Origin: G965195345 sp965277775
Lineage (GTDB): Bacteria; Pseudomonadota; Gammaproteobacteria; CAKMZV01
Direction of reading: 5' to 3'
Length of the DNA: 64,000 nucleotides
NCBI GenBank assembly: GCA_965277775.1
Contig: OZ255843.1
Coordinates: 372,001-436,000, forward strand
Below, in pieces: positions 43,889-52,467 of the stretch. The notes under the pieces were generated by a model, which saw nothing but the letters and a program-made list of their open reading frames with translations, was not told the DNA's origin and did no database searches. The first letter of the stretch is position 1. Every line of letters begins with the position of its first letter. The position numbers and the translations under genes were made by a program.

Positions 43889-43993
43889 CAAAGCGACTAT
43901 TCAGAGACCTTCATCACAGTGTGCCATGTTGGCTGACCCATTTGCGTGGAGAAACACCTTAACTGTCACTGTTCGGATAAGGCAGCTGTGCGC

Positions 43994-44692
43994 TTAGCCT
44001 ACCCCTTTGAGCATAGGCACAAATGCAATATCACCCAAATCAATTTCAGTCAATGCCCCATTGATTTGTTTAATGACCCCGATTAACCGCTGTTTTTTAT
44101 GCCCAACCGGCACAATCAAACAGCCATTGGGTCTTACCAAAGACAACAGTTTTTGAGGCATTTTATCGGGCGCTGCTGTCACCACAATGGCATCAAACAA
44201 CATCTGTTCAGGCCATCCTTCAAATCCATCGCCATGATGGTATTGAACATTGTCAATCTTCAACGATTTCAGCGTGGTTTGCGCTTTGTTGAACAACTGA
44301 GGAATGCGTTCAATGGTATAGACTCGCTTGGCGAGATGTGCCAACACAGCGCATTGATAACCCGATCCAGTGCCAATTTCTAAAACCGTGTTCATGTGCG
44401 AGTGATCGACAATAAACGCCGTCATTTTGGCCACGCTGGCCGGTTGTGAAATGGTCTGCTTCAAACCCAATGGCAAAGAACTCAATCGATCAACTTGGTA
44501 CGCGTATTGTTGCCAAGCCGATTCAACAAACAAGTGCCTTGGTATTTTATCCATCACCTTGAGCGTTTGCTCCAATCCCTTGGAGTGCGGCAATTTTTCA
44601 GCCAAACGTTTGATCATCCGTGACCGACTGGCCTGTGAAGTGAACCCACTCACAGCCGAATTTTGATTGGGTAAGGCCTTACTTAAAGCCAT
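43994..44692 (-). CDS. pcm: Protein-L-isoaspartate O-methyltransferase
   Basis: Pcm methylates damaged isoaspartyl residues so that they can be repaired. It has 232 residues, slightly longer than the common 208 because of an extended N-terminus. The AdoMet-binding motif VLEIGTGSGYQCAVLA and the family motifs RLSSLPLGLKQTISQP and DAIVVTAAPDKMP are present. It overlaps surE by 14 bases, the usual surE-pcm pairing. Confidence 0.94.
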   Translation of the reverse strand: MALSKALPNQNSAVSGFTSQASRSRMIKRLAEKLPHSKGLEQTLKVMDKIPRHLFVESAWQQYAYQVDRLSSLPLGLKQTISQPASVAKMTAFIVDHSHMNTVLEIGTGSGYQCAVLAHLAKRVYTIERIPQLFNKAQTTLKSLKIDNVQYHHGDGFEGWPEQMLFDAIVVTAAPDKMPQKLLSLVRPNGCLIVPVGHKKQRLIGVIKQINGALTEIDLGDIAFVPMLKGVG

Positions 44693-45413
44693 GTGCTAAT
44701 TTTTCAAGCATCGAGTGATTGGTTAAATCAAAGCCCAAGGGTGTTAGGCTGGCGTAACCCATTTCAACGGCTTCAAAATCCGTCCCGCTGATGTCCTGAT
44801 CGGGATTGCCGCTGCTGCCAATCCAGAAAACGGCTCTCCCTTGTGGGTCTTGCGATTTGATCACATCATCGGCTTTAACCCTTTTACCCAATGGCACAAC
44901 TTTGATGCCTTTATAAGGGTGTTCTGTACTTGGCACATTGACATTGAACACAACCTTTGCAGCGGGCAATGTTTGTTCAATGCGGTCGATGATCTCATCG
45001 GCCACCGCTGCGGCCCGATCAAAATTAAAGGGCTCAATGGCTGAAATCGCCACACTGGGCAAATTTAAAAATCGCCCTTCCATCGCTGCGGCAACGGTAC
45101 CTGAATAAAGCGTATCATCGCCTAAATTTGCCCCTGCATTGATGCCAGAAACCACAATGTCTGGTTCAAATTCTAACAATCCAGTCAATGCCACGTGGAC
45201 ACAGTCGGTTGGTGTAGAATCCATCAAATAAATAAATCCATCCGCACAATAGCAGGGTCTAAGCGGTCTGTCTAAGGTCAAAGCATGGCTGCAGGCGCTT
45301 CGGTTGTTTTCAGGCGCGACCACAACGACTTCGTGTTTCTGAATGAGTTTGGCATACAAGGTGCGAATACCAATGGCAAGATAGCCATCGTCATTGGTTA
45401 ATAGGATTTTCAT
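44679..45413 (-). CDS. surE: 5'-nucleotidase/exopolyphosphatase SurE
   Basis: SurE is a metal-dependent phosphatase acting on nucleoside monophosphates. From the ATG at 45411-45413 (MKILLTNDDGY) it has 244 residues. The metal-binding LTNDDG begins the protein, and SGINAGANLGDDTLYSGTV is the other active-site block. The frame is open for 98 more codons upstream, but that stretch is not SurE-like and crosses the divergent promoter region. It is translationally coupled to pcm. Confidence 0.96.
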   Translation of the reverse strand: MKILLTNDDGYLAIGIRTLYAKLIQKHEVVVVAPENNRSACSHALTLDRPLRPCYCADGFIYLMDSTPTDCVHVALTGLLEFEPDIVVSGINAGANLGDDTLYSGTVAAAMEGRFLNLPSVAISAIEPFNFDRAAAVADEIIDRIEQTLPAAKVVFNVNVPSTEHPYKGIKVVPLGKRVKADDVIKSQDPQGRAVFWIGSSGNPDQDISGTDFEAVEMGYASLTPLGFDLTNHSMLEKLAHGFK

Positions 45414-45525
45414 GGTTGATGTTTGTATAATTAGAATTTCGCTTATGGCATGACATAAATCCATGCCAATGCACGCATAGAAGATGCGCATTATAACCAT
45501 AAAAACCAAATCGTTGAGTATAGAT

Positions 45526-46053
45526 ATGTCCTCCACGGATTCATTTAAAGCATTTAAACAAAAGGTTAAACCTTTGGCCGATTCCAATAGGGTTCCAACC
45601 CCTGCGCCAATCATCACTCCAGCCAAAGCGGACCCTAAAAAACCAGTCGCCAATAGTGTTCCCCAAAACCCTCGAACCCGTCTGCGCTTAACCAATCCAC
45701 CATCCAATACACTGTCGCAATCTTATCTGTCATTTAAACGACCTCATACCTTATTGAAGGACTATACTAAACTAAAGAGAGGCAAATTAGCCGTCAATGC
45801 CTGTTTAGATTTACATTGTTTAAACGTCGTCCAAAGCCGTACCAAATTCGAAGCATTTTTGCTTCAATCCCAAGACCAAAAGCTCAAGTGTGTGCAAATC
45901 ATTCACGGCAAAGGCTTGAATAGCAAAAGCGAGTCCATATTAAAAGCGCATACGGCACATTGGCTTAAAGAGATCGATTTTGTTCTCGCTTATGCCTCCT
46001 GTGTGCCTAAAGATGGTGGTACAGGTGCGGTTTATGTCCTATTAAAAGGCTGA
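45526..46053 (+). CDS. Smr-domain protein (SmrB/YfcN-like endonuclease family)
   Basis: This 175-residue protein starts with a proline-rich, low-complexity region (about residues 20-55) and ends with an Smr domain. The domain motifs are LDLHC (family LDLHG, with the catalytic Asp-x-His kept) and IIHGKG, followed by KDGGTGAVYVLL. E. coli SmrB cleaves mRNA at collided ribosomes; other Smr proteins act in mismatch processing. Architecture, a disordered N-terminus before a C-terminal Smr domain, is like SmrB. The frame is open 14 codons upstream of this start. Confidence 0.82.
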   Translation: MSSTDSFKAFKQKVKPLADSNRVPTPAPIITPAKADPKKPVANSVPQNPRTRLRLTNPPSNTLSQSYLSFKRPHTLLKDYTKLKRGKLAVNACLDLHCLNVVQSRTKFEAFLLQSQDQKLKCVQIIHGKGLNSKSESILKAHTAHWLKEIDFVLAYASCVPKDGGTGAVYVLLKG

Positions 46054-46126
46054 GTTTGCTACAATCACGCTTTATTTTGAATCGATGTCATATTTTTAAA
46101 ACATTTTAGCATTAGGATTTTGTACC

Positions 46127-47206
46127 TTGAATAACTTACCCCCGACTGACGACCTGAGAATTGTCAAACACACTCAAATCACAGCGCCTGTGGAAATTCA
46201 TCAGGAATTCCCCATCACAGAAGTGGCCGCTCAAACCACGGCCAATGCGCGCCAAACCATTCGTGACATATTGTTGGGCAACGATCAACGCCTGCTGGTT
46301 ATTGTTGGTCCCTGCTCCATCCACGACCCAGAAGCTGCTTGGGAGTACGCCCAAAAACTCAAACAATTGGCCAATGAACTGCAAGACAGTTTATTCATCG
46401 TCATGCGCATCTATTTTGAAAAACCCAGATCAACTGTGGGTTGGAAAGGTCTCATCAATGACCCAGATTTAGACAGCACCACATTCGACATCAATAAAGG
46501 ACTACGGCTGGCACGTAAATTACTGATCAAAGTGTCTGATCACGGCGTCCCTGCTGCAACCGAATATTTAGACTTAATGACACCGCAGTACATTTCTGAC
46601 TTGATCGCTTGGGGCGCCATAGGTGCTCGAACAACTGAAAGCCAGGGTCACCGTGAAATGTCCTCTGGCCTATCCTGCCCTGTTGGGTTTAAAAACGGCA
46701 CCGAAGGCAATTTGCAAATTGCTGTCGATGCGCTATTGTCAGCGTCACGCCCACATATTTTCATGTCCCACACCAAACAAGGACACACAGCCTCATTTCA
46801 AACATCTGGCAACCCCGACTGCCATTTGATTTTACGAGGCGGCAAAGATGGACCCAATTATGATGCACAATCGGTTGCAAACTGCTGTGAACTTCTGGCT
46901 CAGCACGATTTGCCACAAAAACTCATGGTGGATTTTTCTCATGCCAATAGCGCCAAGGATCATAATAAACAAGTCGATGTGGCCCATAATGTGGCTCAAC
47001 AAATAGAACAAGGCACCCACAAAATCATGGGCATTATGATTGAAAGCAATCTACACGCGGGTAAGCAAAAAGTTGTGCCTGGTCAACCATTAGAATATGG
47101 CGTTAGCATCACTGATGCCTGCATTGACTGGGACACCACCGCCACATTACTGCGCGATGTGCTGGCACCGGCCGTCACAGAAAGAAATAAGGATTGTTTG
47201 AAATAG
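46127..47206 (+). CDS. aroG: 3-deoxy-7-phosphoheptulonate (DAHP) synthase, class I
   Basis: This enzyme condenses phosphoenolpyruvate and erythrose 4-phosphate at the entry of aromatic amino acid synthesis. It has 359 residues, like AroF/AroG/AroH of E. coli. Motifs include IVGPCSIHDPEAAWEYA, RIYFEKPRSTVGWKGLIND, ARTTESQGHREMSSGL and VDFSHANSAKDH. It starts with TTG at 46127, behind a TAGGA sequence; no ATG fits the conserved N-terminus. Which feedback type it is cannot be told with confidence. Confidence 0.95.
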   Translation: MNNLPPTDDLRIVKHTQITAPVEIHQEFPITEVAAQTTANARQTIRDILLGNDQRLLVIVGPCSIHDPEAAWEYAQKLKQLANELQDSLFIVMRIYFEKPRSTVGWKGLINDPDLDSTTFDINKGLRLARKLLIKVSDHGVPAATEYLDLMTPQYISDLIAWGAIGARTTESQGHREMSSGLSCPVGFKNGTEGNLQIAVDALLSASRPHIFMSHTKQGHTASFQTSGNPDCHLILRGGKDGPNYDAQSVANCCELLAQHDLPQKLMVDFSHANSAKDHNKQVDVAHNVAQQIEQGTHKIMGIMIESNLHAGKQKVVPGQPLEYGVSITDACIDWDTTATLLRDVLAPAVTERNKDCLK

Positions 47207-47225
47207 CACATGCCCCATTAAGCGT

Positions 47226-47723
47226 ATGAAGTTTTTTTTCAACAAAACTTGGGCAATCAATATTGCGCTGTTCATCGCATTATTCATTGGTTTGCATTTT
47301 TGGCAAACCCGCGACTTAGTAGAGGGTCAAGTTCAATTGCCTGTGGCATACAATTTATCGGGTGAACCGATTGATTGGGCTCAATACGCTGACCAACCCG
47401 TATTGGTACATTTTTGGGCAACGTGGTGCAAGGTTTGTTATTTTGAAAAGGATAATATTGAATCGCTCATTGAAGACGGTTATCCCGTCATCAATGTGGC
47501 TGTATTTGCTGAAAATCCACAACAAGTCACTCAATTTGCGCAACAACATCAACTCAATTTGGCAGCCATTGCTTACGATCCAGAGGGTCATTGGTTGAAG
47601 AGCTGGGGGGGTGTCGCCGTTCCAACAACATTTATATTAAATTCTAAAAAACAAATCGCTTTTACTAGCGTTGGTTACACGACGACTTTAGCGAATAAAC
47701 TGCGTTTATGGCTGACAAGATAA
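47226..47723 (+). CDS. Membrane-anchored thioredoxin-like protein (TlpA/ScsD type)
   Basis: This 165-residue protein has one N-terminal membrane anchor (about residues 10-26) and a periplasmic thioredoxin fold with the active site WCKVC and the cis-proline loop GVAVPTTF. The segment WATWCKVCYFEKDNIESL resembles ScsD and other TlpA-like thiol:disulfide proteins. It follows the DAHP synthase gene by 19 bases. The partner protein and the direction of redox flow are unknown. Confidence 0.82.
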   Translation: MKFFFNKTWAINIALFIALFIGLHFWQTRDLVEGQVQLPVAYNLSGEPIDWAQYADQPVLVHFWATWCKVCYFEKDNIESLIEDGYPVINVAVFAENPQQVTQFAQQHQLNLAAIAYDPEGHWLKSWGGVAVPTTFILNSKKQIAFTSVGYTTTLANKLRLWLTR

Positions 47724-47783
47724 CACAAAAAACCTTCATCAGCGATAATGTGCATCAGGAAAAAACAACCGACGTTCTTATAA

Positions 47784-49580
47784 ATGATTGAAATTTCTAA
47801 AATATTTACTAAAAAGCATCCGACGCTTGTCAAAATTCCAATCATTGGACCGCTTGTCATACGCATATTAAAACGAATGTTTCACGAAAACATTGTTAAT
47901 GAATTTATGGTTCAAAATAAACAATGGCGTGGCATGGAATTTTGCACCAAAGTGCTACAACGCTTAAATTACACTTATTTTGTCAATAATCATGAACGGG
48001 CAAACATCCCTGAAACTGGGCGTTTGGTTGTTATTGCCAATCATCCCATTGGCACATTAGACGGTGTGGCATTGGTCAAGCTGATCAGTGAAATACGACC
48101 GGATGTTAAAGTGGTGGTCAACAGTTTTTTGTATGAATTTTTTGAACCGTTGCGCCAAATATTCATCCCCTTAGATAATATGAGCAAAAATGCTTTTTCA
48201 AAAACCCCGGTTGTCAAAATCATACGGGCCTTAGAAAATGAAGAAGTTGTGGTCATTTTTCCTGCGGGCGAAGTGTCACGCATTCGCCCCACTGGTATTA
48301 AAGATGGTGAATGGTTGAATGGTTTTCTGTTTTTTGTTGAGAAGACCAAATCACCCATTCTACCCATTCACGTAGCCGGCCGAAACTCTGCCGTTTTTTA
48401 TTCCATTTCAAGTATTTATAAAACATTAGGAACCTACCTTCTATTACACGAAATGATGAAGCAAAACTACAAAAGCTTGCGCTTTCGCATTGGAGAAATC
48501 ATCCCCTATTCATCCTTAGGACAACACAAACATCGTAATCGTCAACAACTCAGTCTGATGTTGCGTACCCATTTGTATCAGTTGCCGAAAAAAAAGCGCA
48601 CGCACCAGTTATTCAAAACTGAGAAAACCATCTCCCATGCTGTCGATAAAGGCGATCTGATTACAGAACTTCGCCAATCAGACTTATTGAGTTCCACCGC
48701 AGATGGGCATGAAATATACTTGGTTGAGTACCGCTCAGATTCAGCCATTCTGCGTGAAATTGGGCGCATTCGTGAATTGGCCTTTAGATTGGTTGGTGAA
48801 GGGTCTGGCAAAAACTTAGATTTAGACGAATTTGATGAATACTACATCCACTTGGTTTTATGGAACCCCGATGATTTAGAAATTGCGGGCGCTTATCGTA
48901 TGGGGCATGGCGCCACCATTTTAAAAAATCATGACTTCAAAGGTTTTTATACTTCTACGCTGGTCGATTTTACCGACGACGCTCGGGCCTATCTCGAACA
49001 CGGGGTGGAGATGGGACGAAGTTTTGTGAATCCAAGATATTGGGGCAATCGCAGTTTGGACCTACTCTGGTATGGCATTGGCGCGTACATGGTCAGACAC
49101 CCTGAAATTAAGTATATGTTTGGACCCGTCAGTCTTTCCAACAATTACCCAGAAGAAGCCAAGGCGGCCATCGTTGCTTTTTACCACCTCTACCATGGTC
49201 CACAAGGCAAAACTTATGCCAATCCCAAACATCCCTATCATATCCCTGAATCGGCTTTAGAATTTGCCAAAACATTGGGGGATAACCCAGCAAGTGCCTA
49301 TAGAGCGCTCAATGCTCACTTGAAAAAAACTTGGCAAGTGCGTGTACCAACCATGTATAAACAATACAGTGATTTAACCCATCAAGGCACCGAATTCATC
49401 AGCTTTGGTCTAGATCCAAACTTTAATAATTGCATTGATGGCATGATTATGGTTGATTTGGACAAAATGACGCGTCGCTCAATGAGACGTATTCCATTCC
49501 CTCACGTTGTTCCTGATGAAAATGGTCTATTAAAATGGCGTGAACACACCCTTGAGTCAAAGAAGGATTCGACAGAATGA
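47784..49580 (+). CDS. olsF: Bifunctional acyltransferase, OlsF-like ornithine lipid synthase
   Basis: This 598-residue protein fuses two acyltransferase domains. The N-terminal half (about 60-260) is PlsC/OlsA-like, with the HX4D motif NHPIGTLD and FPAGEVSR. The C-terminal half (about 300-560) is OlsB-like (GNAT fold), with IGRIRELAFRLVGEGSGKNL, WNPDDLEIAGAYRMGHG and ARAYLEHGVEMGRSFVNPRY. OlsF proteins of this layout make ornithine lipids: the C-terminal part N-acylates ornithine and the N-terminal part adds the second acyl chain. The head-group amino acid is not determined by sequence. It overlaps the DUF484 gene by four bases. Confidence 0.72.
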   Translation: MIEISKIFTKKHPTLVKIPIIGPLVIRILKRMFHENIVNEFMVQNKQWRGMEFCTKVLQRLNYTYFVNNHERANIPETGRLVVIANHPIGTLDGVALVKLISEIRPDVKVVVNSFLYEFFEPLRQIFIPLDNMSKNAFSKTPVVKIIRALENEEVVVIFPAGEVSRIRPTGIKDGEWLNGFLFFVEKTKSPILPIHVAGRNSAVFYSISSIYKTLGTYLLLHEMMKQNYKSLRFRIGEIIPYSSLGQHKHRNRQQLSLMLRTHLYQLPKKKRTHQLFKTEKTISHAVDKGDLITELRQSDLLSSTADGHEIYLVEYRSDSAILREIGRIRELAFRLVGEGSGKNLDLDEFDEYYIHLVLWNPDDLEIAGAYRMGHGATILKNHDFKGFYTSTLVDFTDDARAYLEHGVEMGRSFVNPRYWGNRSLDLLWYGIGAYMVRHPEIKYMFGPVSLSNNYPEEAKAAIVAFYHLYHGPQGKTYANPKHPYHIPESALEFAKTLGDNPASAYRALNAHLKKTWQVRVPTMYKQYSDLTHQGTEFISFGLDPNFNNCIDGMIMVDLDKMTRRSMRRIPFPHVVPDENGLLKWREHTLESKKDSTE

Positions 49581-50236
49581 ATAGTTATTTATCCAAGCAG
49601 GCCGAGCAAGATTTAAAACAAATGGTGATTGATTATTTAAAACAGCATCAAAACTTTTTTTGTGAAAACGAAGCATTGCTTGATCAATTAAACTTGCCTC
49701 ATATGACTTCGGCAAATTCAACTTCATTCATTCAACATCAGCTCGCTCGGGCACAGGAAAAAAACCAATTGTTGCACACCCAACTCAACAACATCACCGA
49801 TACCGTTGAGGAAAACAGTCGGCTTTTTGCCCATTTGCATCACATCATCCTCAAAGTGTTGCGGTCTGATGAATCAAACCGTTTAGAAACGTTAAAAGAA
49901 GCGTCAGTTGAACATTTATCCGTAGAAGCATGCGTGATTTGGTTGAATCAACTGTCGGTTGATCTCGTTACTTTAGACTGGTTCACCGAACCGATGAATC
50001 AATTTGATTGTAGCAAACCCAGTGCCATTGAAATCACTGAGGAACAAAGCAATTTATTATTTGAAAACCCTGTTTATCAATCAGCCTGCTGTGTCCCGCT
50101 CGGCACACAAGGAAAGTACGGCGCTGTGATCTTTGGTAGTACAGACAATACACGATTTGCTGGTAATAGAGACACACAATTTCTTGAACAGTATGAGCAA
50201 ATCGCTTCAGCCACATTAAAACTTCAAACCTCTTGA
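49577..50236 (+). CDS. DUF484 family protein
   Basis: This 219-residue cytoplasmic protein has an N-terminal segment YLKQHQNFFCENEALLDQLNLPH typical of DUF484, a coiled-coil linker (about 50-75), and a C-terminal GAF-like domain around ACCVPLGTQGKYGAVIFGS. The function is unknown. In many gammaproteobacteria the gene sits beside xerC. Here it lies between the OlsF-like gene and hslV, and xerC is not in the window. Confidence 0.88.
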   Translation: MNSYLSKQAEQDLKQMVIDYLKQHQNFFCENEALLDQLNLPHMTSANSTSFIQHQLARAQEKNQLLHTQLNNITDTVEENSRLFAHLHHIILKVLRSDESNRLETLKEASVEHLSVEACVIWLNQLSVDLVTLDWFTEPMNQFDCSKPSAIEITEEQSNLLFENPVYQSACCVPLGTQGKYGAVIFGSTDNTRFAGNRDTQFLEQYEQIASATLKLQTS

Positions 50237-50246
50237 GCCTTAAATT

Positions 50247-50801
50247 ATGACCATAAAGATGCACGGAACAACCATCTTAGCCGTTAAACGCGATAACGCT
50301 GTGACCATTGGCGGCGACGGCCAAGTGACACTTGGGAACATGGTCGTTAAAGGAACGGCCAACAAAATCAGACGGCTCTATAAAGATCAAGTTATTGCCG
50401 GTTTTGCTGGAAGTACGGCTGATGCCTTCACACTCTTTGAAAAATTTGAATCAAAACTGCAAGAACACCAAGGCAATTTGAAATTGGCCGCCGTTCGTCT
50501 GGCAACCGACTGGCGCAGTGATCGCATGTTGCACAAATTAGAGGCCATGCTGTTGGTCGCGGATCCGCAAAACATCTTTGCCATTTCCGGCATGGGCGAT
50601 GTATTAGAGCCTGAACATAATTTGATGGCCATTGGTTCAGGGGGCGGCTTTGCTTCTGCTTCTGCACGCGCACTGTATGAAAATAGCACCTTAACTTCTG
50701 AGGAAATTGTCAGAAAATCGCTCAATATTGCTGGAGATATTTGCATCTACACCAATAACAATCTCACCATTGATACCCTCGTAAAGCAATCCAATGACTA
50801 A
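50247..50801 (+). CDS. hslV: ATP-dependent protease proteolytic subunit HslV
   Basis: HslV is the threonine-peptidase subunit of the HslUV (ClpYQ) protease. It has 184 residues: a short propeptide MTIKMHG, then the catalytic threonine in TTILAVKRDN, followed by IGGDGQVTLGNMVVKG and NIAGDICIYTNNN. Its partner ATPase gene hslU, normally the very next gene, is absent here. pyrE follows with an eight-base overlap. Either hslU is elsewhere or HslV lacks its usual unfoldase. Confidence 0.95.
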   Translation: MTIKMHGTTILAVKRDNAVTIGGDGQVTLGNMVVKGTANKIRRLYKDQVIAGFAGSTADAFTLFEKFESKLQEHQGNLKLAAVRLATDWRSDRMLHKLEAMLLVADPQNIFAISGMGDVLEPEHNLMAIGSGGGFASASARALYENSTLTSEEIVRKSLNIAGDICIYTNNNLTIDTLVKQSND

Positions 50802-51444
50802 TGCCCAGTCATTGCAAGATTATCAGGCAGATTTCATTGAACAAGCCATTGAAAAAAATGCCCTAAATTTTGGCACTTTCACTTTAAAATCTGGTCGAAT
50901 CAGCCCGTACTTTTTCAATGCTGGTGCCTTAACCGACGGTAAGAGCCTATCCATCTTGGCCAACGCCTATACCCAACTCTATAAAGACCTCAATTTGGAC
51001 ATCGATTGTTTGTTTGGCCCTGCATACAAAGGCATTGCGCTCGCCGCCTTATGCACCATGAATATTTACCAAAAATTGGGTATGAACCTCAACTACGCCT
51101 ATAACCGCAAAGAAGTCAAAACACACGGCGAAGGCGGCAATCTGGTCGGTATTTTGCAAGGTAAGGTGCTCATCATTGATGATGTGATTACGGCGGGGAC
51201 GGCAATCCGTCAATCCATCGAACAAATCCGAGCTGAAAACGCCACGCCCACAACCGTATTTACCGCCTTAGATCGCATGGAAAAAGGACAAGGCGAGCAA
51301 TCAAGCGTCTTAGAATTAAAAAGCCGCGACAATATTGATGTTTACAGCATCATCAATATCAATCATATCATCCTATATTTGGAGTCCATCAAACATCCCA
51401 AGTTAACTGACATGCTGGCTTATCGCACTGAATTTGGACAGTAA
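50794..51444 (+). CDS. pyrE: Orotate phosphoribosyltransferase
   Basis: PyrE joins orotate and PRPP to make OMP in pyrimidine synthesis. It has 216 residues. The substrate region FTLKSGRISPYFFNAG and the PRPP-binding motif VLIIDDVITAGTAI are clear, as is RKEVKTHGEGG in the catalytic loop. The start overlaps hslV by eight bases. Confidence 0.97.
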   Translation: MTNAQSLQDYQADFIEQAIEKNALNFGTFTLKSGRISPYFFNAGALTDGKSLSILANAYTQLYKDLNLDIDCLFGPAYKGIALAALCTMNIYQKLGMNLNYAYNRKEVKTHGEGGNLVGILQGKVLIIDDVITAGTAIRQSIEQIRAENATPTTVFTALDRMEKGQGEQSSVLELKSRDNIDVYSIININHIILYLESIKHPKLTDMLAYRTEFGQ

Positions 51445-51450
51445 AAATAC

Positions 51451-52461
51451 GTGGATTCCATCACTCAGTTTACCCTTGGCGCCGTTATTGGACACGCTGT
51501 TGTTGGTAAAACCGCACAACGCAAAGCTATTATTTGGGGCGGCATCATCGCCACCCTCCCAGATTTAGACGTTCTATTTTCGCCTTTTCTGAACGATATG
51601 GAGAGCCTTGCTATACATCGAGGTTATTCCCATGCTTGGCTGATTCAACTCATGGTGGCCCCCTTAATCGCTCTGCTGCCCTGGTTGATCCATTATCCGA
51701 AAAAGAACACCCCGGCCAAATCGAAAACCGCTTATTGGCGCTGGCTGTTAGTGGTGGTATTGGCTCTAACAACCCATACACTCATCGACTTATTCACGGT
51801 TTATGGCACCCAAATTTTTCTCCCATTCACCGACAAACCCTACGCTTTAAATAATTTATTCATCGTTGACCCGCTGTTTACTTTTCCGCTGTTGCTCGCC
51901 ACCTTTGTCGGTTTAATTTATTGGCGCAGTGTCAAACTGTCCAAATATGCTCTAATCGCCACCCTCGTTTATTCAATGTTTTCGCTGGCAGCTTACCAAT
52001 GGGTCAGCTATCAGACGCCTGATATTTTGGCTCAGAAACGACTCCCCAAGGATAAGGTTTTGGTTTCGGCAGCACCATTGACCACCTTTCTCTGGCGCAT
52101 TATTACCGTTGACGACAAGTATTGGTATGAAGGCTACTATTCTTTGTTTAAGGGTGCAGCGCAAGTACAATTCAAAAAGTATGATAGAAATACCCACTTA
52201 TATTCTAAAATCAAAGGAAATCCCAGCTTGAAACGTTTATTCTGGTTTAATCGTGGGTTTTATCGTTATAAACAACACGCCGACACCATCATCCTGCAAG
52301 ATCTGCGTTTTGGCGAAGGCAACAACTTAAGATTCAATTGGATGCTTGCAGAACAAAACACCCAAAACCAATGGATTCCCATAAACCCTGCTATCCAAAC
52401 ATGGGATAACGCTGGAACCCCAGATGATTATTTCAAAATCCTATTTAATCGAATTTTTTAA
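51451..52461 (+). CDS. Membrane-bound metal-dependent hydrolase family (YdjM/DUF457)
   Basis: This 336-residue inner-membrane protein has five or six hydrophobic segments in its first 190 residues, with GRGYSH-like HRGYSHAWL and the early motif DSITQFTLGAVIGHAVVG, IIATLPDLDVLF and THTLIDLFTVYGTQIFLPF. The conserved His and Asp residues resemble those of the YdjM (DUF457) family. Family members are named for a proposed metal-dependent hydrolase fold, and activity is not proven. The start is GTG, seven bases after pyrE. The C-terminal 140 residues are periplasmic-looking. Confidence 0.82.
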   Translation: MDSITQFTLGAVIGHAVVGKTAQRKAIIWGGIIATLPDLDVLFSPFLNDMESLAIHRGYSHAWLIQLMVAPLIALLPWLIHYPKKNTPAKSKTAYWRWLLVVVLALTTHTLIDLFTVYGTQIFLPFTDKPYALNNLFIVDPLFTFPLLLATFVGLIYWRSVKLSKYALIATLVYSMFSLAAYQWVSYQTPDILAQKRLPKDKVLVSAAPLTTFLWRIITVDDKYWYEGYYSLFKGAAQVQFKKYDRNTHLYSKIKGNPSLKRLFWFNRGFYRYKQHADTIILQDLRFGEGNNLRFNWMLAEQNTQNQWIPINPAIQTWDNAGTPDDYFKILFNRIF

Positions 52462-52467
52462 TTGAAA

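Noticed and set aside
45414..45707. Long N-terminal extension of SurE
   Set aside because: The catalytic MKILLTNDDG begins at 45413 in all SurE proteins I know. The upstream frame is composition-odd and overlaps the divergent Smr gene start.
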